DNA from: Bryobacteraceae bacterium
GTDB lineage: Bacteria > Acidobacteriota > Terriglobia > Bryobacterales > Bryobacteraceae
Assembly (NCBI GenBank): GCA_019752335.1
Contig: JAIEMJ010000001.1
Location: forward strand, 62,001 to 126,000
Direction: 5' to 3'
Length of the DNA: 64,000 nt
Shown here: one piece after another, positions 26,862-35,802 of the stretch
Layout of the letters: each line of letters begins with the position of its first letter
How positions within the stretch are numbered: position 1 is the first letter of the stretch
Made by a program: the position numbers and the translations under genes
Notes under the pieces: generated by a model
Seen by the model: only the letters and a program-made list of their open reading frames with translations
Told to the model about the DNA's origin: nothing
The model's database searches: none

Positions 26862-27599
26862 ATGTTCGCTCTTCTCCTGCTGTCCCTCCTTAGCGAAGTG
26901 CCTCAGCCCGAAGCGCTGGTCCGGCAGGCCATGGCCGCCAAGGAGGCGCAGCAGAGCAAGAACTGGCAGTTTACTTGGCGCGAGGACGAGGAACAGCGTC
27001 CGCTCAACGGCGCCGTCCGGGCGTCGACTTACGACGTCATCATGCTGGAAGGCGAGACCTATCGGAAGAAGATCCTCGTTAACGGCCAGCCGCTCGACGC
27101 CAAGGAGCAACAGCGCGTGGACGAGGATCTGGCCAAGACGCGGGCAGAGCGTCAGAAACGGGGCCGGCGCGCCTTCACCCGCACCGTCAGCTTCGGCGGA
27201 CTCGAAGAGCTCATCCCGCTCTTTGACCTGCGCCTGGCCGGTGAAGAGACCGTAGGCGGCCGTCCGGCCTGGAAGGTAATTGCTGAACCGAAGCCCAACC
27301 TGAAGCCGAAGACGCCGAAGGAGACGGCCGCCTTGAATAGCCGCCGGACGCTGTGGTTTTGTCAGAAGGAAGGCGTCGAACTCCAGCGGCTCGATCAGTT
27401 CCTCCGCGCGACCAATGGCTTCCAGCCGGGCAGCGAAATCGAGATGCAGTTTGGCAAGATGGGCGAAGCCTGGCTCATTGAGCGCCTGATTCTCCGCTAT
27501 CGCCTGAAGGCGATGGCCGTGGTGCGCGGCCAAGGCGAGACGCACTATCGCTACTCAAATTATCAGCGCTTCACTGCGGAAAGCACGCTGATTCCTTAG
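26862..27599 (+). CDS. Secreted LolA-like or DUF-type hypothetical protein
   Basis: A 245-residue protein starting with a short hydrophobic leader (MFALLLLSLL), so probably exported. The body is charged with strands separated by KE-rich segments (TWREDEEQRPLNGAV, KKILVNGQPLDAKEQQRVDE, then TVGGRPAWKVIAEPKP). The pattern MLEGETYRKKI...LFDLRLAGEE...WFCQKEGVELQRL resembles outer-membrane lipoprotein-sorting proteins (LolA/LolB-like half-barrel), as in several acidobacterial hypotheticals. There is no lipobox. It diverges from the secreted gene at 26804 with 57 bases between starts, so the two may share regulation. The fold assignment is tentative. Confidence 0.5.
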   Translation: MFALLLLSLLSEVPQPEALVRQAMAAKEAQQSKNWQFTWREDEEQRPLNGAVRASTYDVIMLEGETYRKKILVNGQPLDAKEQQRVDEDLAKTRAERQKRGRRAFTRTVSFGGLEELIPLFDLRLAGEETVGGRPAWKVIAEPKPNLKPKTPKETAALNSRRTLWFCQKEGVELQRLDQFLRATNGFQPGSEIEMQFGKMGEAWLIERLILRYRLKAMAVVRGQGETHYRYSNYQRFTAESTLIP

Positions 27600-27738
27600 A
27601 AACTACTCATGACATCCAGCCACGCGCCGCCGTGCTAGTTCAGCCGGGAACGATAGTGACCGGGTGGTTCTCAGCGGTGGTCGCTCGCGCCGAGTTTTAT
27701 TCTCCCTGCCGCCCACGGCGGTGACCAGTTCCGTAGCC
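27600..27738. other. Intergenic region holding a dispersed repeat (copy A)
   Basis: From about 27647 the sequence reads GGAACGATAGTGACCGGGTG, then a short segment, then GTTCTCAGCGG and GGTCGCTCGCGCC. Both halves recur at 51461-51500 and 51545-51572. No gene fits here; it separates two convergent genes and holds no obvious terminator. Confidence 0.6.
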
Positions 27739-28473
27739 TTAGCCAAACTCAAATCCCGCTCCGCAATACTCGTGCGGATTCGTTGGCTGGTACTTGCCCC
27801 GGTACATGCGTGTCAGCTCTCGCGCCGGACGAAAGCCCTCTGGCGCCTCGCCCATCCGGTCAAAGAAGAATTCGGCTGTCTCCCGTATGGCGTAGTGCCG
27901 CAGCAACTCTTCGCCGCGCTCCGCACTGCCGACGCAAGGCCCAAAGAAGGGCAGCACTCGACCGGGCCGCGCATAGCTGAAACTACCATCGCTCAGGCAG
28001 AACGGCTCGCCCAGCGTGCGGAGTAGCTCCGCGCGTTCGTAGACGTCCGGGCCAGGATGGTCTCCCAGTTGTGCCACCTTTGGCTCGGGCCTTCCTCGAT
28101 AGCGGGTGATCGGCCCCTCATCAAGGAAGCCGAAGCGCCGGTAGAGCGGCGCGCCTTGCTCCGTGGCGTCGAGCTTCACCAGCGCGCAGTCCGCCAAATC
28201 ATTGAGGGCGGCTTCGAGCAACTGGCTGGCGAAGCCACGTCCGCGCTGGCTTTCCGCCGTCAGGACCATGCCAATCCAGGCGAGTTCATCGCCATAGCGG
28301 ATCGCGGTTGTCGTCGCCACCAGTTGGCCCTCGGCTTCGATTCCGTACGCCTGTACGCTAGGCAAGGTAAGGAGACGATGCCAGTCTGCCTCGGTTTGGT
28401 TCCAGCCGCTGGCCGTCGAAAGAGCGAGCCCCGCGCCGAGGTCTTCGAGCGTGAGCCGTCTTAGGCCAGCCAC
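27739..28473 (-). CDS. GNAT-family acetyltransferase with C-terminal YitH/HolE-like extension
   Basis: The start is placed at GTG 28473 (VAGLRRLTLEDLGAG), giving 244 residues; it overlaps the upstream aldolase gene by 13 bases. The N-terminal GNAT domain has ELAWIGMVLTAESQRGRGFAS as motif A and then CALVKLDATEQGAPLYRRFGF. The C-terminal half (RGRPEPKVAQLGD...FGPCVGSAERGEELLRHYA) resembles the second GNAT-like domain of YitH/HolE-type acetyltransferases. It ends the receptor-epimerase-aldolase operon, so it may modify a sugar or an intermediate from that pathway, or act independently. Family is secure, substrate unknown. Confidence 0.85.
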   Translation of the reverse strand: MAGLRRLTLEDLGAGLALSTASGWNQTEADWHRLLTLPSVQAYGIEAEGQLVATTTAIRYGDELAWIGMVLTAESQRGRGFASQLLEAALNDLADCALVKLDATEQGAPLYRRFGFLDEGPITRYRGRPEPKVAQLGDHPGPDVYERAELLRTLGEPFCLSDGSFSYARPGRVLPFFGPCVGSAERGEELLRHYAIRETAEFFFDRMGEAPEGFRPARELTRMYRGKYQPTNPHEYCGAGFEFG

Positions 28474-29423
28474 CGGTGTAAGTGCTCCCGGACAAAGTCG
28501 TCGTCGTGTAAGTGGGGATACGTCCGGTAGACGCGGTCGATCTCGTCGAGTTGGCCCGGTGACAGATCTTCGTTTGGATCCAGGCACCAGCGCCCAGCCA
28601 GCAGACCCTGCCGCCGCAGAACTTCATGCAGCCCCGCGATACAGCCATGGAACTGATTCGCCACATCGAAGAATGCCGCGTTCGCGTCCGTCACTTCGCG
28701 ATTCAAACGAATCCAGCTTCTCGGCACATCACCGTCGCCGATGGCGCGGGCTTGCGCCAACTGCTCCACCGCGCGCCGCGTCCAAACCGACCAATGCCCG
28801 AGTAAGCCACCCGTGCAGCCACTTACTAAGTCGAGCAGGATATTGTCGTCGTTGCCGGTGTAGAGCACTACGCCAGTGCCCGCGTCTTCCACGGCTCGTT
28901 GGACGTCTAACGTCTGGTACCGGTTAAACGGCGCGATCTTAATGGCGACGACGTTCTCGATTTCGGCGAATCGACGCCAGAACTCATAAGGCAGCACATG
29001 GCCACCCACCGCTGGTTGTAAGTAGAAGCCAAAAACCGGCAGGATCCGGGCTATTTCGCGTGAGTGGGCGAGTAAGCCGTCGATGCTGCCCGTAGGCAAG
29101 CGCAATAAGACCGCATCGTAGCCAAGCTCACGGGCCAGGGTCGCTTCTTGGATGGTTTGCGGTAAGCTGCCGCAAACGCCGGCGACCTTCACCAGATCAG
29201 TCGCCTCCTGTGCCGCCAATTCCAGAACGGGTCGCAGCAAGCCTCGCTCGCGAATCGCAAACTGCGTGGTATGTACCGCCACTGCCACGCCGCCCGCGCC
29301 CGCATCCCGGTAGTAGCGGGTGAGAGCGCGTTGCCGGCGCTCGTCTAACTTGCGTTCCGCTGTCAGGGCCAGTGGATGCGCCGGAATCACTAGGCCCTGC
29401 CGTAGGCGATCACGTAACTCCAT
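28461..29423 (-). CDS. DapA/dihydrodipicolinate synthase-family aldolase
   Basis: The start at ATG 29423 overlaps the upstream epimerase stop (TGATG) and gives 320 residues. The class I aldolase family (DapA, N-acetylneuraminate lyase, KDG aldolase) is visible from GAGGVAVAVHTTQ, KVAGVCGSLPQTIQEATLARELGYDAVLL and the Schiff-base lysine in VVAIKIAPFNRYQT. The catalytic Tyr would be in GFYLQPAVGG, and YTGNDDNILLDLVSGCTGGL matches the distal strand. The neighbouring epimerase suggests a sugar-acid catabolic role over lysine synthesis. Substrate is not determined. Confidence 0.88.
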   Translation of the reverse strand: MELRDRLRQGLVIPAHPLALTAERKLDERRQRALTRYYRDAGAGGVAVAVHTTQFAIRERGLLRPVLELAAQEATDLVKVAGVCGSLPQTIQEATLARELGYDAVLLRLPTGSIDGLLAHSREIARILPVFGFYLQPAVGGHVLPYEFWRRFAEIENVVAIKIAPFNRYQTLDVQRAVEDAGTGVVLYTGNDDNILLDLVSGCTGGLLGHWSVWTRRAVEQLAQARAIGDGDVPRSWIRLNREVTDANAAFFDVANQFHGCIAGLHEVLRRQGLLAGRWCLDPNEDLSPGQLDEIDRVYRTYPHLHDDDFVREHLHRWLA

Positions 29424-30436
29424 CAGAATTTCCCGTCCCGCACGGCGAAGTGCGTGGGCTTGGTGAGTAGGCGGCCGCCTTGTGTCACCCACTGCGCCAC
29501 CCAGTCGATTAACTCGCTGCTACTCACGCGCGGCGGTCCAAAGAGTCGCTGACTCAATCCCGAGTTACTCAATAGCGCCGTGCCGGCCGGTGTGCCCGTG
29601 AATCTGGCAGTTACTCCCAACCGTGCGGCGAGTGCCTCGGCGGCCTCGCGTACGCTGAGGACCTCCGCACCTGTCACATTCAGCGCCGCCGGCGGCGAAG
29701 CGCATAAATCAAAGGCCCGCAGGCAAATCGAATTCGCGTCGCCTTGCCAAATCACATTCACGTGGCCCATCTCCAACGGAATCGGCTCTCCCGCGAGTAA
29801 CTGCCGCGCCAGATCCACCAGAACGCCATAACGTAAGTCCACCGCGTAGTTCAACCGCAACATCACCACCGGCGTACCCTGCGCCCGCGAGTAGTATTCA
29901 AAGACCCGCTCGCGCCCCAACGCCGACTGGCCGTACTCGCCCACCGGAGCCAGCGGAGTATCTTCGGTGGCTCCGCCACCATCGACAGCCACGAACGGAT
30001 AGACGTTGCCGGTGGACCAGGAGATGATGCGCGAACCGGCATAGCGCTGCGCCACGAGGCCAGGCAGCACCGTATTCGTCGCCCAAGTCGGCGACGCATC
30101 GCCGGCCGTGCCAAACTTACGCGCGGCTAGGTAGATCACGTTATCCGCATCCGGCAAAGAATCGAATGCGCCCCGTGCGAGTAAGTCACCAGCGATCGTC
30201 TCCACGCCGTCGCGTTCGAGTTCTGGACGCAAGTGGGCTTCGGAGAATCGCGCCACCGCCACCACCCGCAGATGCGGCGCGGCACGCTTTGCCAGGCGAG
30301 CTAGACTTGGACCCATCTTGCCACCAGCGCCCAGCAGCATCAGGGTACCGCGGAGTTTGCTGAGCGCTTCGCGCTCAGCCTCCGATGGCGTCGACAATAG
30401 TTCTTCGAGTTCAGCTTCCGTGCGGGGGCAGGGCAT
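29423..30436 (-). CDS. NAD-dependent epimerase/dehydratase family protein
   Basis: A 337-residue short-chain-dehydrogenase-type protein. The NAD(P)-binding loop is GTLMLLGAGGKMGPSLARLA (about residues 30-49), then IAGDLLARGAFDSLPDADNVIYLAA. The active-site area reads STGNVYPF and YGQSALGRERVFEY; the usual YxxxK Tyr-Lys pair is replaced by YGQSALGR, with Ser and Leu and no lysine at that position. An N-terminal extension of about 28 residues is acidic. It lies 3 bases after the receptor stop and is coupled to the aldolase gene by TGATG, so it belongs to that operon. Possibly acts on a nucleotide sugar or sugar acid; specificity is not evident. Confidence 0.82.
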   Translation of the reverse strand: MPCPRTEAELEELLSTPSEAEREALSKLRGTLMLLGAGGKMGPSLARLAKRAAPHLRVVAVARFSEAHLRPELERDGVETIAGDLLARGAFDSLPDADNVIYLAARKFGTAGDASPTWATNTVLPGLVAQRYAGSRIISWSTGNVYPFVAVDGGGATEDTPLAPVGEYGQSALGRERVFEYYSRAQGTPVVMLRLNYAVDLRYGVLVDLARQLLAGEPIPLEMGHVNVIWQGDANSICLRAFDLCASPPAALNVTGAEVLSVREAAEALAARLGVTARFTGTPAGTALLSNSGLSQRLFGPPRVSSSELIDWVAQWVTQGGRLLTKPTHFAVRDGKF

Positions 30437-30439
30437 ACT

Positions 30440-33400
30440 CTAGAATTGTAGCCGCGCCCCCACCTGGCCCGTCCGGCCACCGCCGAAGTCGACCCCGCGG
30501 GCGCTGCGGATCACGCCGAAGGCGCTGTCGTTCAGGTTCAACACCGGATCACCCAGATTATTCCAATTCGCGACATTCGTGAAGCTGCCTTCCACGCGGA
30601 ACACCAGCTTCTCCGTCAGCCGGACCTGCTTCATCAATCCCAGGTTCCAGCCGAACGTGCCGGGGCCATTTACGATGCCGACGCCCGAATTGCCGAAGCG
30701 CCCGATCGGCGCGATGTCGCGCCCGGGCGCCACGCCCACCAGGCAATCAAACTGATTCGCCGCTCCGGCCGCGCGCCCGGGGCAGAAGAAGTCCGAGCGA
30801 TTCAGCCAACTGCTGGCCGTCGGATTGGCCAGGCTGCCATTCGCCGCGCCGACGCGGTCCGGCCGCTGACTCCCGCGGCTGGTCGCCAACGTGCCCGACG
30901 GGTCGCCCACGCTCACCGTGGGCGTCAAGAATGGCCCGCTTTGCAGCGTCACAATCGAAGAAAGCTGCCATCCGCCCAGCAAGGCATCCGTCAAGCGATT
31001 GGCGCCGTTCATGAATTGGCGGCCTTTGCCGAACGGAAATTCGTACACCAGGTTCAGCAGCGCGCGATGGCGGCGGAAGGCGTAAATGTCGCCGCGGTCC
31101 GCCGCGCGGTTCAGCGAATTCGTCACCCGGCCACCGCCGGTCTCCCCGGCATAGCCACCCGGCGCCGGACCCGCGTTGTCGCCCAACGCCTTCGCCAGCG
31201 TGTATGCGCCCGTGAACGAGAGCCCTTTCGAAAAACGCCGATTCACTTCCGCCTGCAGCGAATGATAGTTCGTGTTGGCGCCCGCGTCGCGGCTGAAAAT
31301 CAGTCCCCAGTTGGGGAAAGGCCGGTCGGTATTGGGGCGCTGCGAGAAAAAGCGCGTGTCGGGCGTCATCTGGTTCAGGTCCGGCGCCCAGGGCATGTGC
31401 GAACTCTTGTTGCCGATGTAGCTCAGGCGCAATCCGGTGTCGCGGCTCAACTGGCGATCAATGGTGAAAGACCACTGGGTCATTTGCGGCGGGCGGAAGT
31501 CAATCTGGTTGGCCGTACGGAATTCAAAGCTGCCGACGGAGCCGGCGCGGATGCCGCTGCCCGGCGTGCGCGTATCCGGCAACGTGAAGATGGGCCGGCC
31601 GTCGGTGCCCACGTTGTTGAAGAAACGCACGTCGCTTTGCACGGTACCCGTCAGCGAGAAGAACACGCTGCCCAACGTGATCATGTTGTAGAGCCCGGCG
31701 CTGGCGCGGACCGTGGTCTTGTTGTCCAAGCGGTAAGCGAAGCCCAAAGCGTGGCAGGAACTGGGTGTAGTAATTCTTGCGCAACCCTTCGGGCAAACCG
31801 GCTTCGGCCGCCGTGACGATTGGCGTGCAGGCGATGCCGTTGATCGGCGCGCCCGGGCAGCCGTTGAACGAGGTGATCGCGCCCGGTGCCACCAACGTGC
31901 GCGCCTTCGGGTCGCTCATCGTGATCACGCGGCCCGTGCGCGGCACCGTGCGGTCAAAGTTCGCGATGTTGAAGCCGGCGTCGTAGTAGCCGGGGTGGAA
32001 TTCCCAGCGCACGCCATATTCCATGGTCAGCCGGTTCGTGATGCGCCAGCTATCCTGCGCGTAGAACTTATAGTGCGTCGCGCGCCCGTCGTTGTCGGAG
32101 GACAGCACCGCCACTTGGCTCGACGCTGGCGCCCCCAGCAGGAAGTCGCCCCAGGAGTTGCCGCTAAAGGCGCCGGTGAAGGAAAAGTCGCCGTAGTTAT
32201 TGCCCGTCGTGAAACCCAACGCGCTCTTCGCTTGCAGGTTACGAATATCGCCCCCGAACTTAAACGTATGCTTACCGCGAATCCAGGTCAGGTTGTCGAT
32301 AAATTGAATATTGCGCGAGATACTAAATCCGGGGCGGCCCTTACTGAAGCCCGTGTATTGGTCGATGCCGAAGTTCGGCAGCCCGTTGAAAAAAATGTCG
32401 CGTTGGATATCCTTCAAGTTCAAGCCATTCGTAAATGCCCGGCCATCGAAAGGGAATTCCGTGCGGGACTCGGCGTAGCTGATGCCACCCCGAATCTCAT
32501 TGAGTAAGTTCGGCGGGATCGTCCAGGTGTGATTCGCCACTAACTGCTGATGGTCGTTGTTATTCGTATCGGACGGCAAGTTAAGGTTATTCGGGCTCAG
32601 CGTCGGATTCTTCTTCCAGGTGTACCGGCCAAAGATACTGTGCTTGGCGCCGAAGTTCTGGTCAATCCGCAAGTCAAACTGATTGCTCTCAATATTCGCC
32701 ACCCGGTTATCGACGAAGTTATTGACTGACCGGCGCGCCCCGTCGCCGACGTTGATTTTCGGGTAGAACGGAATCACGGCCCGGGCCACCGGGTTAATCC
32801 GGCTGGCCGGAATGGTGTTACCCGGAAACGGCAGGCCCGTGGCGGGGTCGCGCACGGTGACGCCAGTCTCGGCGGTGAAGTCGCCCGCGCGCAGCCGTTC
32901 CGTGGGGAGCGTGTTCTGAATCGTCGATTGCCGGGGATAACGCAGGCTCTCCCAGGTGAACTGGAAGAAAGTCTTGCTCGATCCGTTGTAGAGCTTAGGG
33001 ATCCGCACCGGCCCGCCGAACGTGCCGCCAAAGTTATTGCTCACCTTGGCCCAAAGGTGAGCGCATCCATGGCGCGATTCTGGTGATACCAGAACAAGGC
33101 GCCGTGGTAGTTGTTCGAGCCGCCCTTCGAGATGATCGTGACATCGCCCGGCTGGCCAAACTCCGCCGCGTTGCCCACCCCCTGCACCCGGATTTCGCCG
33201 ATCGACTCAATCGACGGAAACAGGTTCCGGTTCGGGCTATTCCCCGTCACGCTGGTAATCGAAATGCCGTCCGAACTGGACTCGCTCTGCGCCGGCAAGC
33301 CACCCTGAATCGCCAACCCGCCGCCGTTATCGGCCTGCGCTCCGGGCAAGGTCTGCAGCAGGCTGTAGGGAGTCGTATTCGTGCTCGCGCGGAAGTTCGC

Positions 33401-33829
33401 CGGCAAAGACGCCACCTTCTCGGGCGTCAAGCTGGAAGACACCGCCGGCGAGTCCGTCGCAATCACGCCAGCCTCGGCGCTCACTTCCACGCGCTGCGAC
33501 ACATCGCCCACTTCGAGCCGCGCATCCACGCGCAACGTCTGCCGCGATTCCAGGACCACTTCTTTCAAGATAAAGGCGCGAAAGCCCGCCTTCGTCACTT
33601 CCACCGAGTAAGTGCCGGCCTTGACGTTCTGAAACTCGTAAGCGCCATCGTTAGCCCCGGTGGTCTCGCGCGCCGTGGTCTCACCCAGGTTGACGATCCG
33701 CACCTTGGCGCCGCCGATAGCCGCGCCCGTCGGGTCCGTCACTGAGCCTAAGATAACCCCAAGAGTCGATTGCCCAAAGACCGGGAGTCCGGCGAAGAGA
33801 AGTAAGCCGAAGAGCCTTAGATTTCGCAT
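30440..33829 (-). pseudogene. Oar-like TonB-dependent receptor with two frameshifts
   Basis: From ATG 33829 the product begins MRNLRLFGLLLFAG (signal peptide) and a carboxypeptidase-regulatory domain (SVTDPTGAAIGGAKVRIVN), then the plug. At about 33050 the frame breaks (TTTGGG then stop): the family sequence DALTFGAKVSNNFGG needs one extra base. At about 31744 the frame breaks again, where TTTGGGC has one base too many before FAYRLDNKT. The C-terminal barrel follows to the last residue (GARLQF). Summed, the coding content is a normal 1.13-kilo-residue receptor, so either the gene was recently inactivated or the consensus has two homopolymer errors. It heads an operon with the epimerase, aldolase and GNAT genes. 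Confidence 0.85.
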
Positions 33830-33904
33830 ATTGATCCAGGGTAATCCGCTGACATGAAGATTGCCACATCTTTTTGGAGACAATTGCATGACAGACTAAG
33901 GCTC

Positions 33905-34699
33905 ATGCGGACTCTGCTCTGTTTGCTGCTGGCGCAATCGATGTATTTGCCTACGCAAGAGCCATTACCCTCGCGCATCGAGCGCGCCCCTTTGGAGCAA
34001 CCACGGCGGTTGCCCATGGATCCGGACCGCGTCTTCGCCGCGTTCATTTCTCCCGACGCCGCTGAGCGCGCGAAACTCGCCGAGGCGTTAGAGCTGGATC
34101 ACGTCGGTGACGACACATTTGGCGACGTCCGGCAAGTCGCCGTCAACCTCGACGAGCAGCCGGATCGCGAGCGCCTGCTGATCGCCAAGGGGCTCCGGGG
34201 CGGCGTAGCCTTCGTGCTGAAGCAGCGATCCGATGGCTGGTGGTGCATCGGCACTTTCCTCAGCTACGCGCCGAACCGCAGCGTAGTTCCGGACGCCTGG
34301 CTGGAGACGAAGGAGACCGTATTCCTTGGCACCCAGGACATCGTTCTGCGGGACGGCGGCGCGTTCGGTTCTGGCATCGGACAGCACAACCTCGCCATCT
34401 ACCGGGTATGGCAAGGCAAGCTCTATGAAGTGTTCAACGTCATTGAACACGCCTATACGCTTCCCATCGCACCGGAAGACGAGCGGGCCATCGTTCAACT
34501 CACCGACTTTGGCGAGATCCTCGTGGACCAGACCAGGACGGCAGCCGGACGCACCAAGCGACTCTGCACACCCTATCGCTGGGACGTGGCGCAGTTTTCT
34601 TTCGTCGCCCAACGGCCAAACGGAACCCGCTGTCCGGCTAAGCCCGGTCGGCAAATTCTCTCTTCTCCTTCGCAAGAAACCGGGCTAGCCCGTCGATGA
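33905..34699 (+). CDS. Secreted protein of unknown function
   Basis: The start at ATG 33905 gives 264 residues with a short leader (MRTLLCLLLAQSMYLPTQ) that may be a signal peptide. The mature part contains a hydrophilic, proline-rich start, then mixed alpha/beta segments (GDVRQVAVNLDEQPDRERLLIAKGL, GWWCIGTFLSYAP) and FGSGIGQHNLAIYRVWQGKLYEVFNVIEHAY. Some of these stretches look like VCBS/FG-GAP-type quantity proteins or conserved acidobacterial hypotheticals, but I recognise no family. The last 4 bases overlap the start of the Uma2-like gene (ATGA), so they are co-translated. Role unknown. Confidence 0.6.
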   Translation: MRTLLCLLLAQSMYLPTQEPLPSRIERAPLEQPRRLPMDPDRVFAAFISPDAAERAKLAEALELDHVGDDTFGDVRQVAVNLDEQPDRERLLIAKGLRGGVAFVLKQRSDGWWCIGTFLSYAPNRSVVPDAWLETKETVFLGTQDIVLRDGGAFGSGIGQHNLAIYRVWQGKLYEVFNVIEHAYTLPIAPEDERAIVQLTDFGEILVDQTRTAAGRTKRLCTPYRWDVAQFSFVAQRPNGTRCPAKPGRQILSSPSQETGLARR

Positions 34700-35223
34700 T
34701 ACCCTCGGGCATGGCTGCCGCTTCAACCATGATCTCGGTGGAGGACTACCTCGCTCAAGAGACGAAGCCCGCCAGTGAGTATGCGGACGGAGTACTGCGG
34801 CAGAAGCCTAAGCCAACTTGGAAACACGGACTGATCCAGAAGCGAATCGGGCAGTTGCTGGATCATGCGGCGCCAACCCTCGTGTCTGCCTCGGAGGTTA
34901 CCGTCCAGATCAGACCGGGCAGGTTTCTGGTGACGGATGTCATTGCGCAGCGGCGAGACGCGATCCAGGATCCCTATCCGGTGGAGCCGGTCCATGTTTG
35001 TGTGGAGGTCCTCTCGCCGGCTGACCGGTTTAGCCATGCGTTGGCTAAGTGCGAGGAATACCATGCCTGGGGGGTGGTGATGACGTGGATCCTCGATCCC
35101 CACGAACGCCGGGCTTGGCTCTTTCAGAGGCAACATCGTCCCCAGGAAGTTGCGGCGCATGGCGACTTGGTTGCGGAAGGCGTGTCGATTCCCCTCACCG
35201 AAGTCTTTGCGGCGCTCGACTAG
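34696..35223 (+). CDS. Uma2-family (DUF820) putative endonuclease-fold protein
   Basis: A 175-residue protein; a second possible start is ATG 34711 (MAAASTMISVEDYL). The Uma2 pattern is clear: ISVEDYLAQE, EYADGVLRQKPKPTWKHGLIQ, then catalytic-type acids in RFLVTDVIAQRR and VHVCVEVLSPADRF, and the later Lys in ALAKCEEYHAWGV, followed by TWILDPHERRAWLF. These form the PD-(D/E)xK nuclease-like core. Many copies exist in Cyanobacteria and Planctomycetes with unknown biological role. It is translationally coupled to the secreted protein upstream and convergent with efp, with only 2 bases between the stops. Confidence 0.88.
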   Translation: MIPSGMAAASTMISVEDYLAQETKPASEYADGVLRQKPKPTWKHGLIQKRIGQLLDHAAPTLVSASEVTVQIRPGRFLVTDVIAQRRDAIQDPYPVEPVHVCVEVLSPADRFSHALAKCEEYHAWGVVMTWILDPHERRAWLFQRQHRPQEVAAHGDLVAEGVSIPLTEVFAALD

Positions 35224-35225
35224 CG

Positions 35226-35801
35226 CTAGGCCCGGCCAGCGAACTCTCGCTTCTCCGTCGCGACCTTGATCTTCTCGCCTTGCTTGATAAACAGCGGGAC
35301 CTTGATCTCCAAGCCCGTCTCCAACGTCGCCGGCTTGGTGACGCTGCCGCTCGACGTGTCACCGCGCACACCGGGTTCCGTCGCCGACACCGTCAGTTCC
35401 ACGAACATCGGCAGGTCCAAGCCAATCGGATTGCCGTTGTACTTCAGGATCTCCACCAGCGTGCCTTCAATCAGGCATTCAAGCGCCGAACCGGTTACGT
35501 CTTCCGACAGCGTTAACGTCTCAAAGCTCTCCTGATCCAGGAAGTGCGACCCGTCGGCGTCGCTGTAGAGATACGACGACGGCACCTTCTGGAGGTCCGG
35601 CTCCTTGAACTTGTCGCCGGCCTTGAACGTCTTCTCGAAGACGGCGTTGGTGAGCAAATTGCGAATCTTCAAACGGACCAGCGTTTGGCCCCCGCGCGCC
35701 GTGGGCGTGCTCACTTCCGCTTCCAGGCACGCGAAAGGCGTGTTCTCGTGCTCGAACAGCGTGCGGCGCTTGACGTTGATTGCTTCGATCAGTGAGGCCA
35801 T
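35226..35801 (-). CDS. efp: Elongation factor P with atypical tip loop
   Basis: A 191-residue EF-P, all three domains present: the KOW-like domain I (MASLIEAINVKRRTLFE), then EKTFKAGDKF, the OB-fold domain II, and domain III with GVRGDTSSGSVTKPATLETG and VPLFIKQGEKIKV. EF-P rescues ribosomes at polyproline stretches. The domain I tip, PGKGQ with the modified Lys in E. coli, here reads TPTARGGQT with Arg36 and no Lys, so the standard lysylation cannot occur at the canonical site. It is the last gene of an operon with accB and accC and a peptidase, an order known in several bacteria. The start is consistent with the family. Confidence 0.92.
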   Translation of the reverse strand: MASLIEAINVKRRTLFEHENTPFACLEAEVSTPTARGGQTLVRLKIRNLLTNAVFEKTFKAGDKFKEPDLQKVPSSYLYSDADGSHFLDQESFETLTLSEDVTGSALECLIEGTLVEILKYNGNPIGLDLPMFVELTVSATEPGVRGDTSSGSVTKPATLETGLEIKVPLFIKQGEKIKVATEKREFAGRA

Positions 35802-35802
35802 C

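Noticed and set aside
33041-33060. Programmed ribosomal frameshifting at CTTTGGGC in the receptor gene
   Set aside because: Such a site is not known in TonB receptors, the two sites need opposite shifts, and there is no accompanying pseudoknot-like signal that I can see.
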